Both the position numbers and the translations under genes were made by a program. The notes beneath the pieces are model-generated. The model made no database searches. It was not told the DNA's origin and saw nothing but the letters and a program-made list of their open reading frames with translations. A stretch of DNA of 64,000 nt, taken from positions 501,001 through 565,000 of the forward strand of contig NZ_LFXA01000004.1 in assembly GCF_001187435.1 (NCBI RefSeq). Direction: 5' to 3'. This DNA comes from Streptomyces caatingaensis (GTDB taxonomy: Bacteria > Actinomycetota > Actinomycetes > Streptomycetales > Streptomycetaceae). Numbering within the stretch: the stretch's first letter is position 1; each line of letters starts with the position of its first letter. Of the stretch, positions 44,311 to 52,547 are shown one piece after another.

Positions 44311-44401
44311 CTCGTCCGGGTGACAAGGCGGTTGAAGCGGACGGCCCAGGGCAAACCACCCGCCCAGGGACTTCCGGTCCCCGGGTGAATGGGGACGATC
44401 C

Positions 44402-44656
44402 ATGGCCACCCATACCGTATCCATCGTGGACTTCGCCTTCCGGCCCGACCAGTTGACGATCCCCTTCGGCGACACGGTCGTGTGGAGCGACGACGGGTCC
44501 ACCACGCACACGGTGACGGCGGACGACGGCACCTTCGACTCGGGCGACATCGCCCCGGGCGGGACGTTCGCCCTCACCTTCGACCGGGGCAGGGGCACGG
44601 TCGCGTACCACTGCTCGATCCATCCGGACATGAGGGGGGCCGTCACGATCACTTGA
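44402..44656 (+). CDS. Small cupredoxin without a signal peptide
   Basis: This 84-residue plastocyanin-like domain has a complete type-1 copper site: His36 (TTHTV), then Cys71, His74 and Met77 in YHCSIHPDM. Flanking strands (VDFAFRPDQLTIPFGDTVVW, TFDSGDIAPGGTF) fit the fold. The protein starts directly with the domain and has no leader, so it would stay in the cytosol unless exported with a partner; an unannotated upstream start is not available in frame. The ATG has GGGGA about 6 nt upstream. Confidence 0.82.
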   Translation: MATHTVSIVDFAFRPDQLTIPFGDTVVWSDDGSTTHTVTADDGTFDSGDIAPGGTFALTFDRGRGTVAYHCSIHPDMRGAVTIT

Positions 44657-44747
44657 CCCATGGGCACTTGACACACGGGCCCGGCATCCGGGCCGTCCAG
44701 TCCTTGTCCGGGCGGCGGCCGCGCGCACCGGCCGTCGTCCGCGGGCC

Positions 44748-45170
44748 TCAGCCCAGCAGCTCCCCCAGCCGCGCCGGCACCGCGGCGTCCTCGAACTCCA
44801 GCCGTCCCACGTGCACCCCGTCCGAGCCGTACACCGGCTCCTTGAGGACGGCGGTCTTCAGCACCTCCAGCGACCACCGCTCCCCGCTGAGCGTCACCCC
44901 GCCGGCGGGCGGCATGACGCTCATGCTCCAGCCCGCGCACAGCAGCCATCTCCCGTACGCGTCCGCCTCGTTGGCCGGGTTGGCCGGGCAGTGGCGCGCC
45001 GCGGTCTCCCACAGCGAGCCGTCCGCCGCCGGGGCCCCGGGCACCGCGACCGAGGCCACCACCGCCATCGACCCGTGCCTGGCGTACGCCAGCACGCACC
45101 GCCCGTCCGGCCACCGCGCCGTGAACCGCGCCATGATCACGCGGTCCGTACCGGTGATGCGCTTGGGCAT
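44748..45170 (-). CDS. Hypothetical protein, 140 residues
   Basis: This soluble protein starts MPKRITGTDRVIMARFTARW with GGGGAGG about 10 nt upstream, followed by beta-rich segments (CVLAYARHGSMAVVASVAV, ERWSLEVLKTAVLKEPVYGS, HVGRLEFEDAAVP). Codon use is typical. No family recognised; the longer in-frame start at 45308 lacks an RBS. Convergent with the cupredoxin gene. Confidence 0.6.
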   Translation of the reverse strand: MPKRITGTDRVIMARFTARWPDGRCVLAYARHGSMAVVASVAVPGAPAADGSLWETAARHCPANPANEADAYGRWLLCAGWSMSVMPPAGGVTLSGERWSLEVLKTAVLKEPVYGSDGVHVGRLEFEDAAVPARLGELLG

Positions 45171-45340
45171 GCTTCCGTTCCTCCCCTGTCGATCTCTGTG
45201 GTGGGACAACACCCCTGGGACACACGGGGTCACGGGTGGTGCCAGGTACACCCCCTGCCCGGCATGCAGTCCCCTATGCCCGTCCGGCGCCCGCCGATCG
45301 GCCGGCACCCGTCGCCGGAACGAGCGGGAGGAAGGGCACG

Positions 45341-45891
45341 GTGCGGTTCAGCCGTCGGACGGGAGCGCCCCTGGTCACCGGGGCCCTGGCGGCGGGCCTC
45401 ACCACGCGCCTCACCACGCGCCTCACCACGGGCGCCCCCTCGGCGAGCGGCGCCCCGGGCGCCCCACGCGCCTCGCCGGACGCGGACGTACGGGCCGTCC
45501 GCGCGGCCGCCGGACGTCCGCGTCCTGGCCGAGTCGGTCACCGGCCGGGAGGTGCGCCGGGCACGGGCGGGCGGCGGGGCCGAACCCACGCCCTGGGACG
45601 CCCAGTTCCGCACCGCCGGCACCACGAAGACGTTCACCACGACGGTGGTGCTCCAGCTCGCCGCCGAAGGGAGGCTCTCCCCCGACGCCACGGAGCACCC
45701 CGCGGCGGCGCCTACTGGCAGCACGAGGGCGACGGCTTCGGCACGTACCCCCGCACCGGCGTGACGGACGACGGCCGCCGCGCCGTCGCGCCGTCGCCGC
45801 CTCCGTCACCGGCGCGGGCACGCGCCCCGACCTGGTACGCCTGAACCGCGCCACGCGGAAGCCGGTCGACGACGCGCTGTGCCGCCGCTGA
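45341..45891 (+). pseudogene. Serine hydrolase (beta-lactamase/R61-like) pseudogene, ends joined, middle missing
   Basis: A good GTG start (GGAGGAAGGGCACG upstream) opens an exported-protein N-terminus. The frame then shifts into EPTPWDAQFRTAG and TTKTFTTTVVLQLAAEGRLS (TTKT in place of the SxxK motif). It then jumps, after DATEHPAA, to AYWQHEGDGFGTYPRTGVT and shifts again to SVTGAGTRPDLVRLNRATRK. About half of the roughly 380 codons expected are absent, including the YxN region. Part of the missing middle is recognisable at 48509-48911. Confidence 0.8.
45396..45431 (+). repeat. 12-bp tandem repeat x3
   Basis: GCCTCACCACGC at 45396-45407 and 45408-45419, then GCCTCACCACGG at 45420-45431, inside the signal-peptide part of the pseudogene; the repeat lengthens the leader with L-T-T-R units. 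Confidence 0.85.
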
Positions 45892-45906
45892 CGGGAGCCG
45901 GCCGGT

Positions 45907-46530
45907 TCAGTCCCGCAGCGCCAGCGCCGCCCCCAGGCCCACCAGCACGACGCCGGACACCCCGGAGACCCCGCGCCGCACGCGCCGCCGGCGCAGCACG
46001 GCCTGGACGCGGCCGAGGACGGCGACGACCACGACGTACCAGAGCAGCGCCAGCCCCCAGAACAGCCCCGCCAGAAGGGCGTGTTGGGCGAGCACCGGCA
46101 TTCCCGGGAGCGCGAACTGGGGGAACAGCGAGAGGTAGAACGCGGCCACCTTGGGGTTGAGCAGATTGCTCACCAGGCCCTGGCGGAACGCCCGGGAGGG
46201 GGCGGTGGCCGTGGCCGGCCCGGCCGTCGCCGGTGCGCGGCCGCCGCGGACGACGTCGGCCAGCGCCCGCACGCCGAGATACACGAGATAGGCCGCGCCG
46301 CCCAGCCGCAGGGCGGAGTAGAGGAGCTGCGACCCGGTCAGCAGCGCGGTCAGGCCCGCGACCGCCGCCGCGGCGAGGACCGCGTTGCCGAGCATGATGC
46401 CCGCCGCCGTCGCGGCCGCGCCGCGGCGTCCGGCCCCGGCGGCGTTGCGGAGCAGCAGGACGAGGTCGGGGCCGGGGACGACGATCACGGCGAGGCAGGC
46501 GGCGACGAAGCCGAGCAGTTGGGCGGTCAT
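45907..46530 (-). CDS. LysE/RhtB-family amino-acid exporter
   Basis: This 207-residue protein has six membrane helices, the opening helix ending in VPGPDLVLLLRNA (family motif PGPD), and RQGLVSNLLNPKVAAFYLSLFPQF (the NPK signature). It likely exports amino acids or homoserine lactones. ATG 46530 is preferred over an upstream in-frame GTG at 46548. It opens a minus-strand group within the stretch that separates the two serine-hydrolase fragments. Confidence 0.88.
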   Translation of the reverse strand: MTAQLLGFVAACLAVIVVPGPDLVLLLRNAAGAGRRGAAATAAGIMLGNAVLAAAAVAGLTALLTGSQLLYSALRLGGAAYLVYLGVRALADVVRGGRAPATAGPATATAPSRAFRQGLVSNLLNPKVAAFYLSLFPQFALPGMPVLAQHALLAGLFWGLALLWYVVVVAVLGRVQAVLRRRRVRRGVSGVSGVVLVGLGAALALRD

Positions 46531-46558
46531 GCGCCCCCATCCTGCCACCGCCCGCCCG

Positions 46559-47326
46559 CTACAGGGGAGTTGGCGTCCACGGCTCGGGCGGCAGGGCGGG
46601 CGCCCGGCGCCAGGCGCGGACGAAGACGGCCGTCATCGGCGCGGCGCACAGCGCCCAGAGCGCCGGTCCCGTCCACAGCCCGAGGCCCAGCCAGGCGGTG
46701 AACACGGCGGCGGCGACACCGGCGGCGCCCAGGCCCGCGGCGAGGCGTACGAGGAGGCGCATGCGCCGGGTCGGTTCGTACCGGTCGGCGCCCTGGCGCA
46801 GCCGCAGGCCGCAGGCGGCGGCCAGCACGAGCCCGGCGGTGCCGACGCCCGCGGCGGCGGCGAGGTTCGCGCCGGCGGGGTTGACGGGGCGCGCCCAGGT
46901 CTCCTGCCTCGTGCCCTTGGCGGCGATCTCCTGGACGGCGCCGCGCCAGAGGGTGGCGGTGACGCGGTCGCCGTCGCGGAGCCTGTGCAGCAGCGGACCG
47001 GCTCCGGCGAACCCGATCCGCCGGGCCGTGCCCGCGGAGTCGGTCAAGGTCGCTCCGTACTCGCGCCTGCCCGTACGGACGTCGGAGACGGTGAACTCGC
47101 GCTCCCGGACGCAGTCGTCCGTCCTGGCCGTCCCCGCCGTCCGGGCCGTCCGGGCCGTCCCGGCCGGCTGCGGGCAGGCCGGCGCGGACCGGTACGCGCG
47201 GTCGTCGGCGAGCTGCTCGGGGACGGAGAAGCCCGCCATCCAGACGGCGAAGGCCACGGCGGCCGCTCCGGCGAGGAGGAAGAGGACCGCCGTCGCGGAG
47301 TTGCTCAAGGGGTGCCGGCCGTCCAT
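46559..47326 (-). CDS. Membrane protein of unknown function
   Basis: The 255-residue product has an N-terminal helix (TAVLFLLAGAAAVAFAVWMAG), an external loop with repetitive GTARTAR/TAGTARTDD and two cysteines, a beta-rich part (FTVSDVRTGRREYGATLTD, GDRVTATLWRG), and three C-terminal helices (NLAAAAGVGTAGLVLAAACG; LGAAGVAAAVFTAWLGLGL; ALWALCAAPMTAVFV). No family recognised. ATG 47326 with GAGGA 10 nt upstream. Confidence 0.65.
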   Translation of the reverse strand: MDGRHPLSNSATAVLFLLAGAAAVAFAVWMAGFSVPEQLADDRAYRSAPACPQPAGTARTARTAGTARTDDCVREREFTVSDVRTGRREYGATLTDSAGTARRIGFAGAGPLLHRLRDGDRVTATLWRGAVQEIAAKGTRQETWARPVNPAGANLAAAAGVGTAGLVLAAACGLRLRQGADRYEPTRRMRLLVRLAAGLGAAGVAAAVFTAWLGLGLWTGPALWALCAAPMTAVFVRAWRRAPALPPEPWTPTPL

Positions 47327-47351
47327 GGCGAACAATCCTCGCACACCGGGC

Positions 47352-48104
47352 CTAGGGCACCTCCCCGAAGGCGGCCAGCCGCAGCCGGCCGTCCTCGCGG
47401 ACCCACCGGGAGACGGAGGCGTTCGGCACGGGCCAGGGCCGGGCGCCGGGCCGTTCGCCGCCGGCGGAGAGCACGTGCCGCAGGGCGACGATCACGGCGT
47501 CGTGGGCGACGAGCAACACCCGCCGGGCGCCGGTGAGTTCGCCGAGCGCCTCCCGGACGCGCGCGGCGACGTCGGCCAACGACTCGCCGCCGGGCGGCCG
47601 GTGGTCCCACTCGGCGAGCCGGGCCGCCTCGGCGGGCGCCCGCTCGCGGAGGGCGGTCTCGTTGAGCCCGTAGAGCTCGCCCATGTCGCGGTCGCGGAGG
47701 CGCGCGTCGACGCGGGGCGGCGGGAGGGCGGCGACCTGCCCAGCGATGGCGTCCCACGTCTCGCGGGCCCGCCGGTACGGCGACACGACGCCGGCGTCCG
47801 GCGGCTCCCGGCCGGCCAGGCGGCGGCCCGTCCGCGCGGCCTGCGCCCGGCCCGCCTCCGACAGGGGCACGTCCGCGTCGCCCCCGCCGGTCAGGACGAC
47901 GGCGATCCCGTCGCGCCGTCCCCGCTCGAAGAGGACGTTCGCCACGCTCTCGCCGTGCCGGACGGCGATCAGCTCGCCGGGGCCGATCGGCTCGCCGGGC
48001 GCGATCGGCTCGCCGGGGGCGATCAGTCTTTCCGGGACGATCGACTCATCGGGGGCGACCGGCTTTCCCGGGACGACCGGCTCATCGGGGGAGACGCGGC
48101 TCAC
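47352..48104 (-). CDS. Histidine phosphatase family protein with repeat-built N-terminus
   Basis: This 250-residue phosphoglycerate-mutase-like phosphatase has the catalytic RHG in LIAVRHGESVAN, a conserved Arg in VSPYRRARETW, RDMGELYG, and the second His in VLLVAHDAVIVALRH. Before the RHG, about 40 residues are six-residue repeats of the type PGEPIA/PDESIV, which no family member needs; the only start (GTG 48104, GGGGAGGGG upstream) lies before them. The DNA repeats are visible at about 47978-48090. Confidence 0.85.
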   Translation of the reverse strand: MSRVSPDEPVVPGKPVAPDESIVPERLIAPGEPIAPGEPIGPGELIAVRHGESVANVLFERGRRDGIAVVLTGGGDADVPLSEAGRAQAARTGRRLAGREPPDAGVVSPYRRARETWDAIAGQVAALPPPRVDARLRDRDMGELYGLNETALRERAPAEAARLAEWDHRPPGGESLADVAARVREALGELTGARRVLLVAHDAVIVALRHVLSAGGERPGARPWPVPNASVSRWVREDGRLRLAAFGEVP

Positions 48105-48136
48105 CTTGCCCCCTCCCCCGCCCGCCACGGATCCTG

Positions 48137-48496
48137 GTGCGCATGATCGACAGCTCCACCGTCCGCCTCTTCTCCTACGGCACCCTGCGACAGCCCGAGG
48201 TCCAGCGCTCCCTCTTCGGCCGGGAGGTGGCCGGGACGCCCGAGGAACTGCCCGGCTACCGCCTCGACACGGTGGAGATCACCGACCCCCACGTCATCGC
48301 CCTGAGCGGCTCGGCCCACCACCCCATTCTGCGCCCGACGGGCGACCCCGCGGACCGCGTCGCGGGCACGGCCCTGGAGATCACCGAGGCGGAGCTCGCG
48401 GCCGCCGACGACTACGAGGTCGACGACTACCGCCGCACCCTCGTCCCCCTCGCCTCCGGCGTCCCCGCCTGGGTCTACGCCCCCGCCGACGCCTAG
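48137..48496 (+). CDS. Gamma-glutamylcyclotransferase (AIG2-like) family protein
   Basis: This 119-residue GGCT-fold protein starts with LFSYGTLRQPEVQRSLFG, the glycine-rich YGTLR substrate loop, and has the catalytic Glu in ADDYEVDDYRR. Final VPAWVYAP is the family end. The enzyme class releases 5-oxoproline from gamma-glutamyl amines; substrate unproven. Start GTG 48137 or ATG 48143. Directly followed by the serine-hydrolase fragment. Confidence 0.88.
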   Translation: MRMIDSSTVRLFSYGTLRQPEVQRSLFGREVAGTPEELPGYRLDTVEITDPHVIALSGSAHHPILRPTGDPADRVAGTALEITEAELAAADDYEVDDYRRTLVPLASGVPAWVYAPADA

Positions 48497-48508
48497 TTCC
48501 GGCCGGCT

Positions 48509-48911
48509 CCCGTCACCGGACGCCCCCTCGCCGCGGAGATCGACCGGCGCGTCGTCCGGCGCGTCGTCCGGCGCGCGGGGCTGCGCCACACCTCCTTCCC
48601 CGCACCCGGCGAACTGCGCGTCCGTGAGCGCCACCCCAGGGGCTACCACCGGGACTCCCCGGGCGCGCCCCTCGTCGACGCCACCGAGTGGGACCTCCTG
48701 GGCCTGGGCGGCGGGGCAGCCGGTCTCCTCACTCCGACCTCAACCGCTTCCACTCCGAGCTGCTGCGCGGTCACCTCCTGCCGAAGCCGCAGCTCGACCA
48801 GATGCGCACCACCGTCCCCGCCGGCCCCCCTTCGCCCGCGGCGCCCGCTACGGCCTCGGCCTGGTCGGCACACCGCTCTCCTGCCACCCCGGCCGCAGGA
48901 CCAAGGGCTAG
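48509..48911 (+). pseudogene. Middle fragment of a serine hydrolase, three frames
   Basis: Starting 12 nt after the GGCT stop, the sequence reads VTGRPLAAEIDRRV and LRHTSFPAPGELRV, then DATEWDLLGLGGGAAG. After a shift it reads SDLNRFHSELLRGHLLPKPQ, and after a second shift ARYGLGLVGTPLSC before a stop. These are consecutive blocks of streptomycete R61-like hydrolases, without start, SxxK or HxG. The last block is what would precede the AYWQHEGDG block of the pseudogene at 45341. CGGCGCGTCGTC is duplicated near the beginning. Confidence 0.78.
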
Positions 48912-49087
48912 CCCTTCCTCCACCACCGCTCCGCCCGCCCCGCGGTCACCCACTCCGCCCGCAGCCGCTCGTACTCCCGCCGCTCGGCGGCGGTGAGCGC
49001 GCGCCCCCGGCGCTCGGACAGGAAGGCGCGGATCGCGCGGTTGATCTCCTCCGCGCCGCGTGGCTGACGTACACGAACCGGGGACAT
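48908..49087 (-). CDS. Small conserved helical protein, 59 residues
   Basis: An ATG at 49087 opens a compact, charged, two-helix protein (RGAEEINRAIRAFLSERRGR and ALTAAERREYERLRAEWVTA) ending WWRKG. Regular heptad-like spacing and codon bias support coding, and similar short ORFs are common in Streptomyces. It overlaps the end of the serine-hydrolase fragment by 4 nt on the other strand. No function known. Confidence 0.6.
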   Translation of the reverse strand: MSPVRVRQPRGAEEINRAIRAFLSERRGRALTAAERREYERLRAEWVTAGRAERWWRKG

Positions 49088-49461
49088 GCGCTCAGGCTAC
49101 GGCCGCCCACCGACAATTCCCCCGGGTTCGCGCCCAAGTTAAGAAGATGCTCATCAAACCCTCATCAACCGGACGCGTCCGCCTCCTGCGCCCCGCAGAG
49201 CCCTTCCGCCCGACCGGCCACCCGAGCCCCGGAAGACGGCCGGACAACGCGCACCACAAGGCACCGGCACCCGCAAGTCGCACCCCTCGCCGTCCCGGAA
49301 CCCGAGCGCCCCGCCGGAGGCTTGTTCTGGCCGTCCCCCGTCGTGGCGTGTTGAGTTCCGGCCTCCATGGCCCCGGTGTTGTGTCCGTACGGGGGGTGCA
49401 CGTCGGCGCAGGCGCGCGGAGCGGGGCGGAGGCGGGAGCGACAGCGCGGCCGGGTGCGTCG

Positions 49462-49686
49462 ATGAGGTCGGTGAGGCAGAGGAACCTGCAACACCCTGGC
49501 CGTGTGGTCGGGGCGGACAATATCAGCTTCTCCGGCGAACAGCCGACTGTCATCGTTGTGGACGGTACGCGAGTGGATGAGCGGCTCGCGTCCATCCCCG
49601 GCGTTCTGTCCGAGGACAGGATCTTGTCGATCTATGAGGTGGCTCGCCGGAACGACGTGCGGCTGGCACCGCAGAACCGGCGTTGA
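49462..49686 (+). CDS. Doubtful small ORF of unusual composition
   Basis: A 74-codon frame contains SFSGEQPTVIVVDGTRVDER and ILSIYEVARRNDVRLAP, an ordered alpha/beta-looking stretch, in DNA visibly lower in GC than its surroundings. No RBS is convincing and I recognise no family; it may be a remnant of an imported gene. The flanking 49088-49461 shows no gene I can support. Confidence 0.3.
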   Translation: MRSVRQRNLQHPGRVVGADNISFSGEQPTVIVVDGTRVDERLASIPGVLSEDRILSIYEVARRNDVRLAPQNRR

Positions 49687-49739
49687 GACGGCCAGTGACA
49701 GCTGGCCGGGCGTGGACACCGCCGGCTCGGCGGCGGCGT

Positions 49740-49965
49740 CCACGCCGGAGGCTCCCGGTCGTCCGGCCCGCCGCCGCGCCCTTCGATGATCTGGGGATCG
49801 TCGAAGGGCGAACGGCGGGTGATCCTCGTCGAGGCCGACCCGGCGGGCGAATTCCACGACGGCCCGGGGGGCCCTGGCCATGCCGAGGATCTCCCCGTCC
49901 GCGCGGACACGGCGCCGGCCGGTGCCGTCCGGCGAGTAGACGACGATCCGCGGGCGATCGGCCAT
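49740..49965 (-). pseudogene. Frameshifted small Streptomyces-type protein
   Basis: ATG 49965 opens IVVYSPDGTGRRRVRADGEI and VVEFARRVGLDEDHPPF, after which the frame must shift by one base near 49800 to read FDDPQIIEGRGGGPD. Together they make the small protein family I recall as ending IIEWRGGGPDxW. In the annotated frame the end is nonsense. Either a sequencing error or a recent frameshift. Confidence 0.5.
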
Positions 49966-50020
49966 ACCGCCACTCTGCGGTGTGCCGCATCGCCCTGCAG
50001 GCTCAGTTGCTCTCTTCCGG

Positions 50021-50641
50021 CTAGCCGAGCGGCACCGTCGTGAAGCGCTCCCACTCGTACATGTGGTGATCGCGGTTCAGGACGATCAGCTCGACGCTGT
50101 CGATGCGGGCCCGCGCCGGCTCGGCCTCGATCCTGTCCAGCGCTTCCGCAACAGGCCGCATGGGGCCCTCGGAGCTGCTGTAGGCGATGGAGACGTGCGG
50201 GGCGAAGCCGTCAGCCGCTTCCGGGACTTCCCCCCAAACGTCTGCGACGGCGGCGCGGATCGCCGACCGGACATTGACGGGCGGTTGTTTCGGCGCGGCT
50301 TCCCACCGAATCGCCTCGGGCGTGATCTCGGGCCGGTGCAACACCAACTCGAAGGCCGGCACCGCGCGCAGGCGCGATGCCGCGGCCTCCACGATGGCAC
50401 GCACATCCTTCTCCGCTACCTCGTCCACGAAGCCGAGGCCCTGCATCGTCAGGTGCAGCCACCGGTCGGGGACCAGGTCGAGCCCCGGCACCCCGGCGAG
50501 TCCCTGGCGGTAGGTCTCGGCGAGCCGGTGCACCTCCGTCGCGTGCTGGAAGGTGAAGTGCCAGGTGTAAAACCGTCGCGATTGGCGCCAACCCGGGCGC
50601 CACCACCAGTGATTGGCCATGGCCTCGTGGTGAGTGCTCAT
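50021..50641 (-). CDS. 2'-5' RNA ligase/cyclic phosphodiesterase-fold protein
   Basis: This 206-residue 2H-superfamily protein has the two HxT/S motifs in RWLHLTMQGLGFVDE and APHVSIAYSSSEGP. It should act on 2',3'-cyclic or 2'-5' phosphodiester bonds in RNA or nucleotides. It lies 14 nt after an XRE-TPR regulator gene, so the two are co-transcribed. Start ATG 50641 or ATG 50620 (MANHWWW). The region looks acquired, with slightly lower GC. Confidence 0.85.
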   Translation of the reverse strand: MSTHHEAMANHWWWRPGWRQSRRFYTWHFTFQHATEVHRLAETYRQGLAGVPGLDLVPDRWLHLTMQGLGFVDEVAEKDVRAIVEAAASRLRAVPAFELVLHRPEITPEAIRWEAAPKQPPVNVRSAIRAAVADVWGEVPEAADGFAPHVSIAYSSSEGPMRPVAEALDRIEAEPARARIDSVELIVLNRDHHMYEWERFTTVPLG

Positions 50642-50655
50642 GGCCGGTCATCCAA

Positions 50656-52110
50656 TCAGCCGGCGCCGCCCCCTGGCGAGAGGGCGAGGAGGCGCGGCGC
50701 GGTGGTCATGCACCACGCGTCGATCTCCTCCTGGAGGCGCGCGGCCGGCCGTGCGGTGGACCATCGGGAGCGCGCGACGGTGCTCGCCAGGTCGCGCATG
50801 CGGCGCATGACCGGCTCCAGCCGATGCTCCGGCGGCAGCGACAGCACGGGAGCAACGGCTTCCGCCGCACCGTCGGGCGAGGCGAGGAGCAGGAGAGCGG
50901 AGGCGCGGGCGATGTGGATCTGGGCGGCGGTGCCGTAGGAGTGAGCGGGCTGACTGTGCAGCGCCTGGTCGGCCTCCGCAAGGGCGCCCTGAGCGTCACC
51001 GACGCGTGTGAGGACGGACGCGGAGTAGTTGGCTCGGCGGACCTCCGGGCACGAGAAGAGACCGCCGATCTCGTCCTCGCCGGCGGACAGTTGGTCACGG
51101 GCGCCCCGGGCGCGGAGCAGGGCGGCTCGTGCCTCGTCGACTGCCCCCAGCTCTGACCATGCGTCCGCCTCCTGGGACGCCAGGAGAACGGCCACGGTGC
51201 CGCGCGGGCGGCCCGCGGCGCCCCGACGGGCGTGGTTGACGGCGTCACGAAGCCGACTGTCCCAGAAGGCCACTTTCGAACGGGTGGACAGCACCCAGGC
51301 GCTCAACTCGGGATGACCGGCGAGCTCGGCGCACAGCCACGCGGTCCGGCCGTGGGTTTCGGCGTCACGCAGTTGTCCAAGGTCGCTGGACATCCAGGCG
51401 AGCAGGGTGCAGAGGTAACCGGCCACTACGTAAAGGTCGCTGGCCTGCCGCGGGTGCTGCCGACCTTCGAGCAACCCGAAGGCGCGGTCCCGCAGCCGGC
51501 GCGTCCGGGCGAAGACGCGTGCCGGGTCGCCGGTCAGGTAGGCCTCGGAGAGCGCGCGGGTGTCGGCCATCAGCTGCTCGACGGCGATGTCGCCAACGTT
51601 GGTGGCCTCAGCCCATGCCGCCCAGGCCGCCGATTCCTCGGCGGCCACGTGGAGCAGCTCGGCGCCTACCGGCTCTCGGCGCTGTACGGGCGTGGGGGCT
51701 GGGGTTTCCGGTGCCGGACCGGTGATCTGAGAGAGGACGAGGCGTTCCGTTTCCGGCATGGCTCGGCGGTCGTCGAAGTCGAGGAGCTGGTCGAGGCCGC
51801 AGCCGAAGACCTCGCTGAGGGCCGCCAGGACCGCGAGCGTGGGACGACGACCGGAAGGGCCCGGCCATTTCTCCCACTTGCCGACCAGGCTGGCGTCCGC
51901 CGCTACAGATTGCCCCTCTCGGGTACCTGCATCGTTGAGTCGATCAGCGGCTTCTTGCATCGTCCACCCGTGAGCGTGCCGCCACGCCTCGCGCGGGCGC
52001 AGGCGGAATCGCGCCCGCATCTCAAGGGCGATGTCGGCGGTGGTGCAGCCGGCGGCCGTCATTTCGAATCGAAGATGATCTCGAGCGGCCTTGTTGGAGC
52101 GGTTCGTCAT
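50656..52110 (-). CDS. XRE-family regulator with TPR-like C-terminal domain
   Basis: This 484-residue protein has an N-terminal HTH (RPREAWRHAHGWTMQEAADR, DASLVGKWEKWPGP, TLAVLAALSEVFGCGLDQLL) and then about 330 residues of helical TPR-like repeats (YLCTLLAWMSSDLGQLRDAE, AVLLASQEADAWSELGAVDE, ANYSASVLTRVGDAQGALAE). This resembles signal-peptide-sensing or starvation-type Streptomyces regulators. ATG 52110 is the first in-frame methionine before the HTH. Transcription continues into the 2H phosphodiesterase gene. Confidence 0.85.
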   Translation of the reverse strand: MTNRSNKAARDHLRFEMTAAGCTTADIALEMRARFRLRPREAWRHAHGWTMQEAADRLNDAGTREGQSVAADASLVGKWEKWPGPSGRRPTLAVLAALSEVFGCGLDQLLDFDDRRAMPETERLVLSQITGPAPETPAPTPVQRREPVGAELLHVAAEESAAWAAWAEATNVGDIAVEQLMADTRALSEAYLTGDPARVFARTRRLRDRAFGLLEGRQHPRQASDLYVVAGYLCTLLAWMSSDLGQLRDAETHGRTAWLCAELAGHPELSAWVLSTRSKVAFWDSRLRDAVNHARRGAAGRPRGTVAVLLASQEADAWSELGAVDEARAALLRARGARDQLSAGEDEIGGLFSCPEVRRANYSASVLTRVGDAQGALAEADQALHSQPAHSYGTAAQIHIARASALLLLASPDGAAEAVAPVLSLPPEHRLEPVMRRMRDLASTVARSRWSTARPAARLQEEIDAWCMTTAPRLLALSPGGGAG

Positions 52111-52382
52111 CACGGTCCCAACGGTGCAGGCGGTTTCGCTCACCGTAACCACCCGTCTCCCGACGACGCGGCGCTGCACGGGGAACGGCCCCACCGAGCA
52201 GACCAAAGCTGGGCCCCAAAAAGGGCGTCCGCACTGGTCAGAAGCCTGTGCATCTGTCCAAGAGGTTTGGACACCGCAGCTCATGACAAGCGCACCGGGG
52301 CTTGCAAAGGTAAGAGGCACCGGGAGTAACCCGGGTCACAGCCATTGCTGATCTCGATGGCACACCCCCTGGAGTGGACGCC

Positions 52383-52547
52383 ATGGCCCCTCGCGCCGAC
52401 CCGCACATCACGGAGGACTGCTGGCTCGGCCAGCACAGCAAGTGCCCTGGCGCCAGGACGATCCGCTGCGTCTCCGGAGACGGCACTGCCCAACGCGCCG
52501 ATGTGTTGCCGTGCACATGCCCCTGCCACAGATCAGCGTCCGGATGA
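52383..52547 (+). CDS. Small Cys/His-rich protein, 54 residues
   Basis: The ORF from ATG 52383 encodes CWLGQHSKCPGA and CVSGDG, and ends with VLPCTCPCHRSASG. Six cysteines and three histidines spaced like this suggest a compact zinc site. Its TGA overlaps the ATG of the following (broken) gene, ATGA, indicating an original operon. A member of a small zinc-binding family seen on actinobacterial mobile DNA, as far as I recall. Confidence 0.6.
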   Translation: MAPRADPHITEDCWLGQHSKCPGARTIRCVSGDGTAQRADVLPCTCPCHRSASG

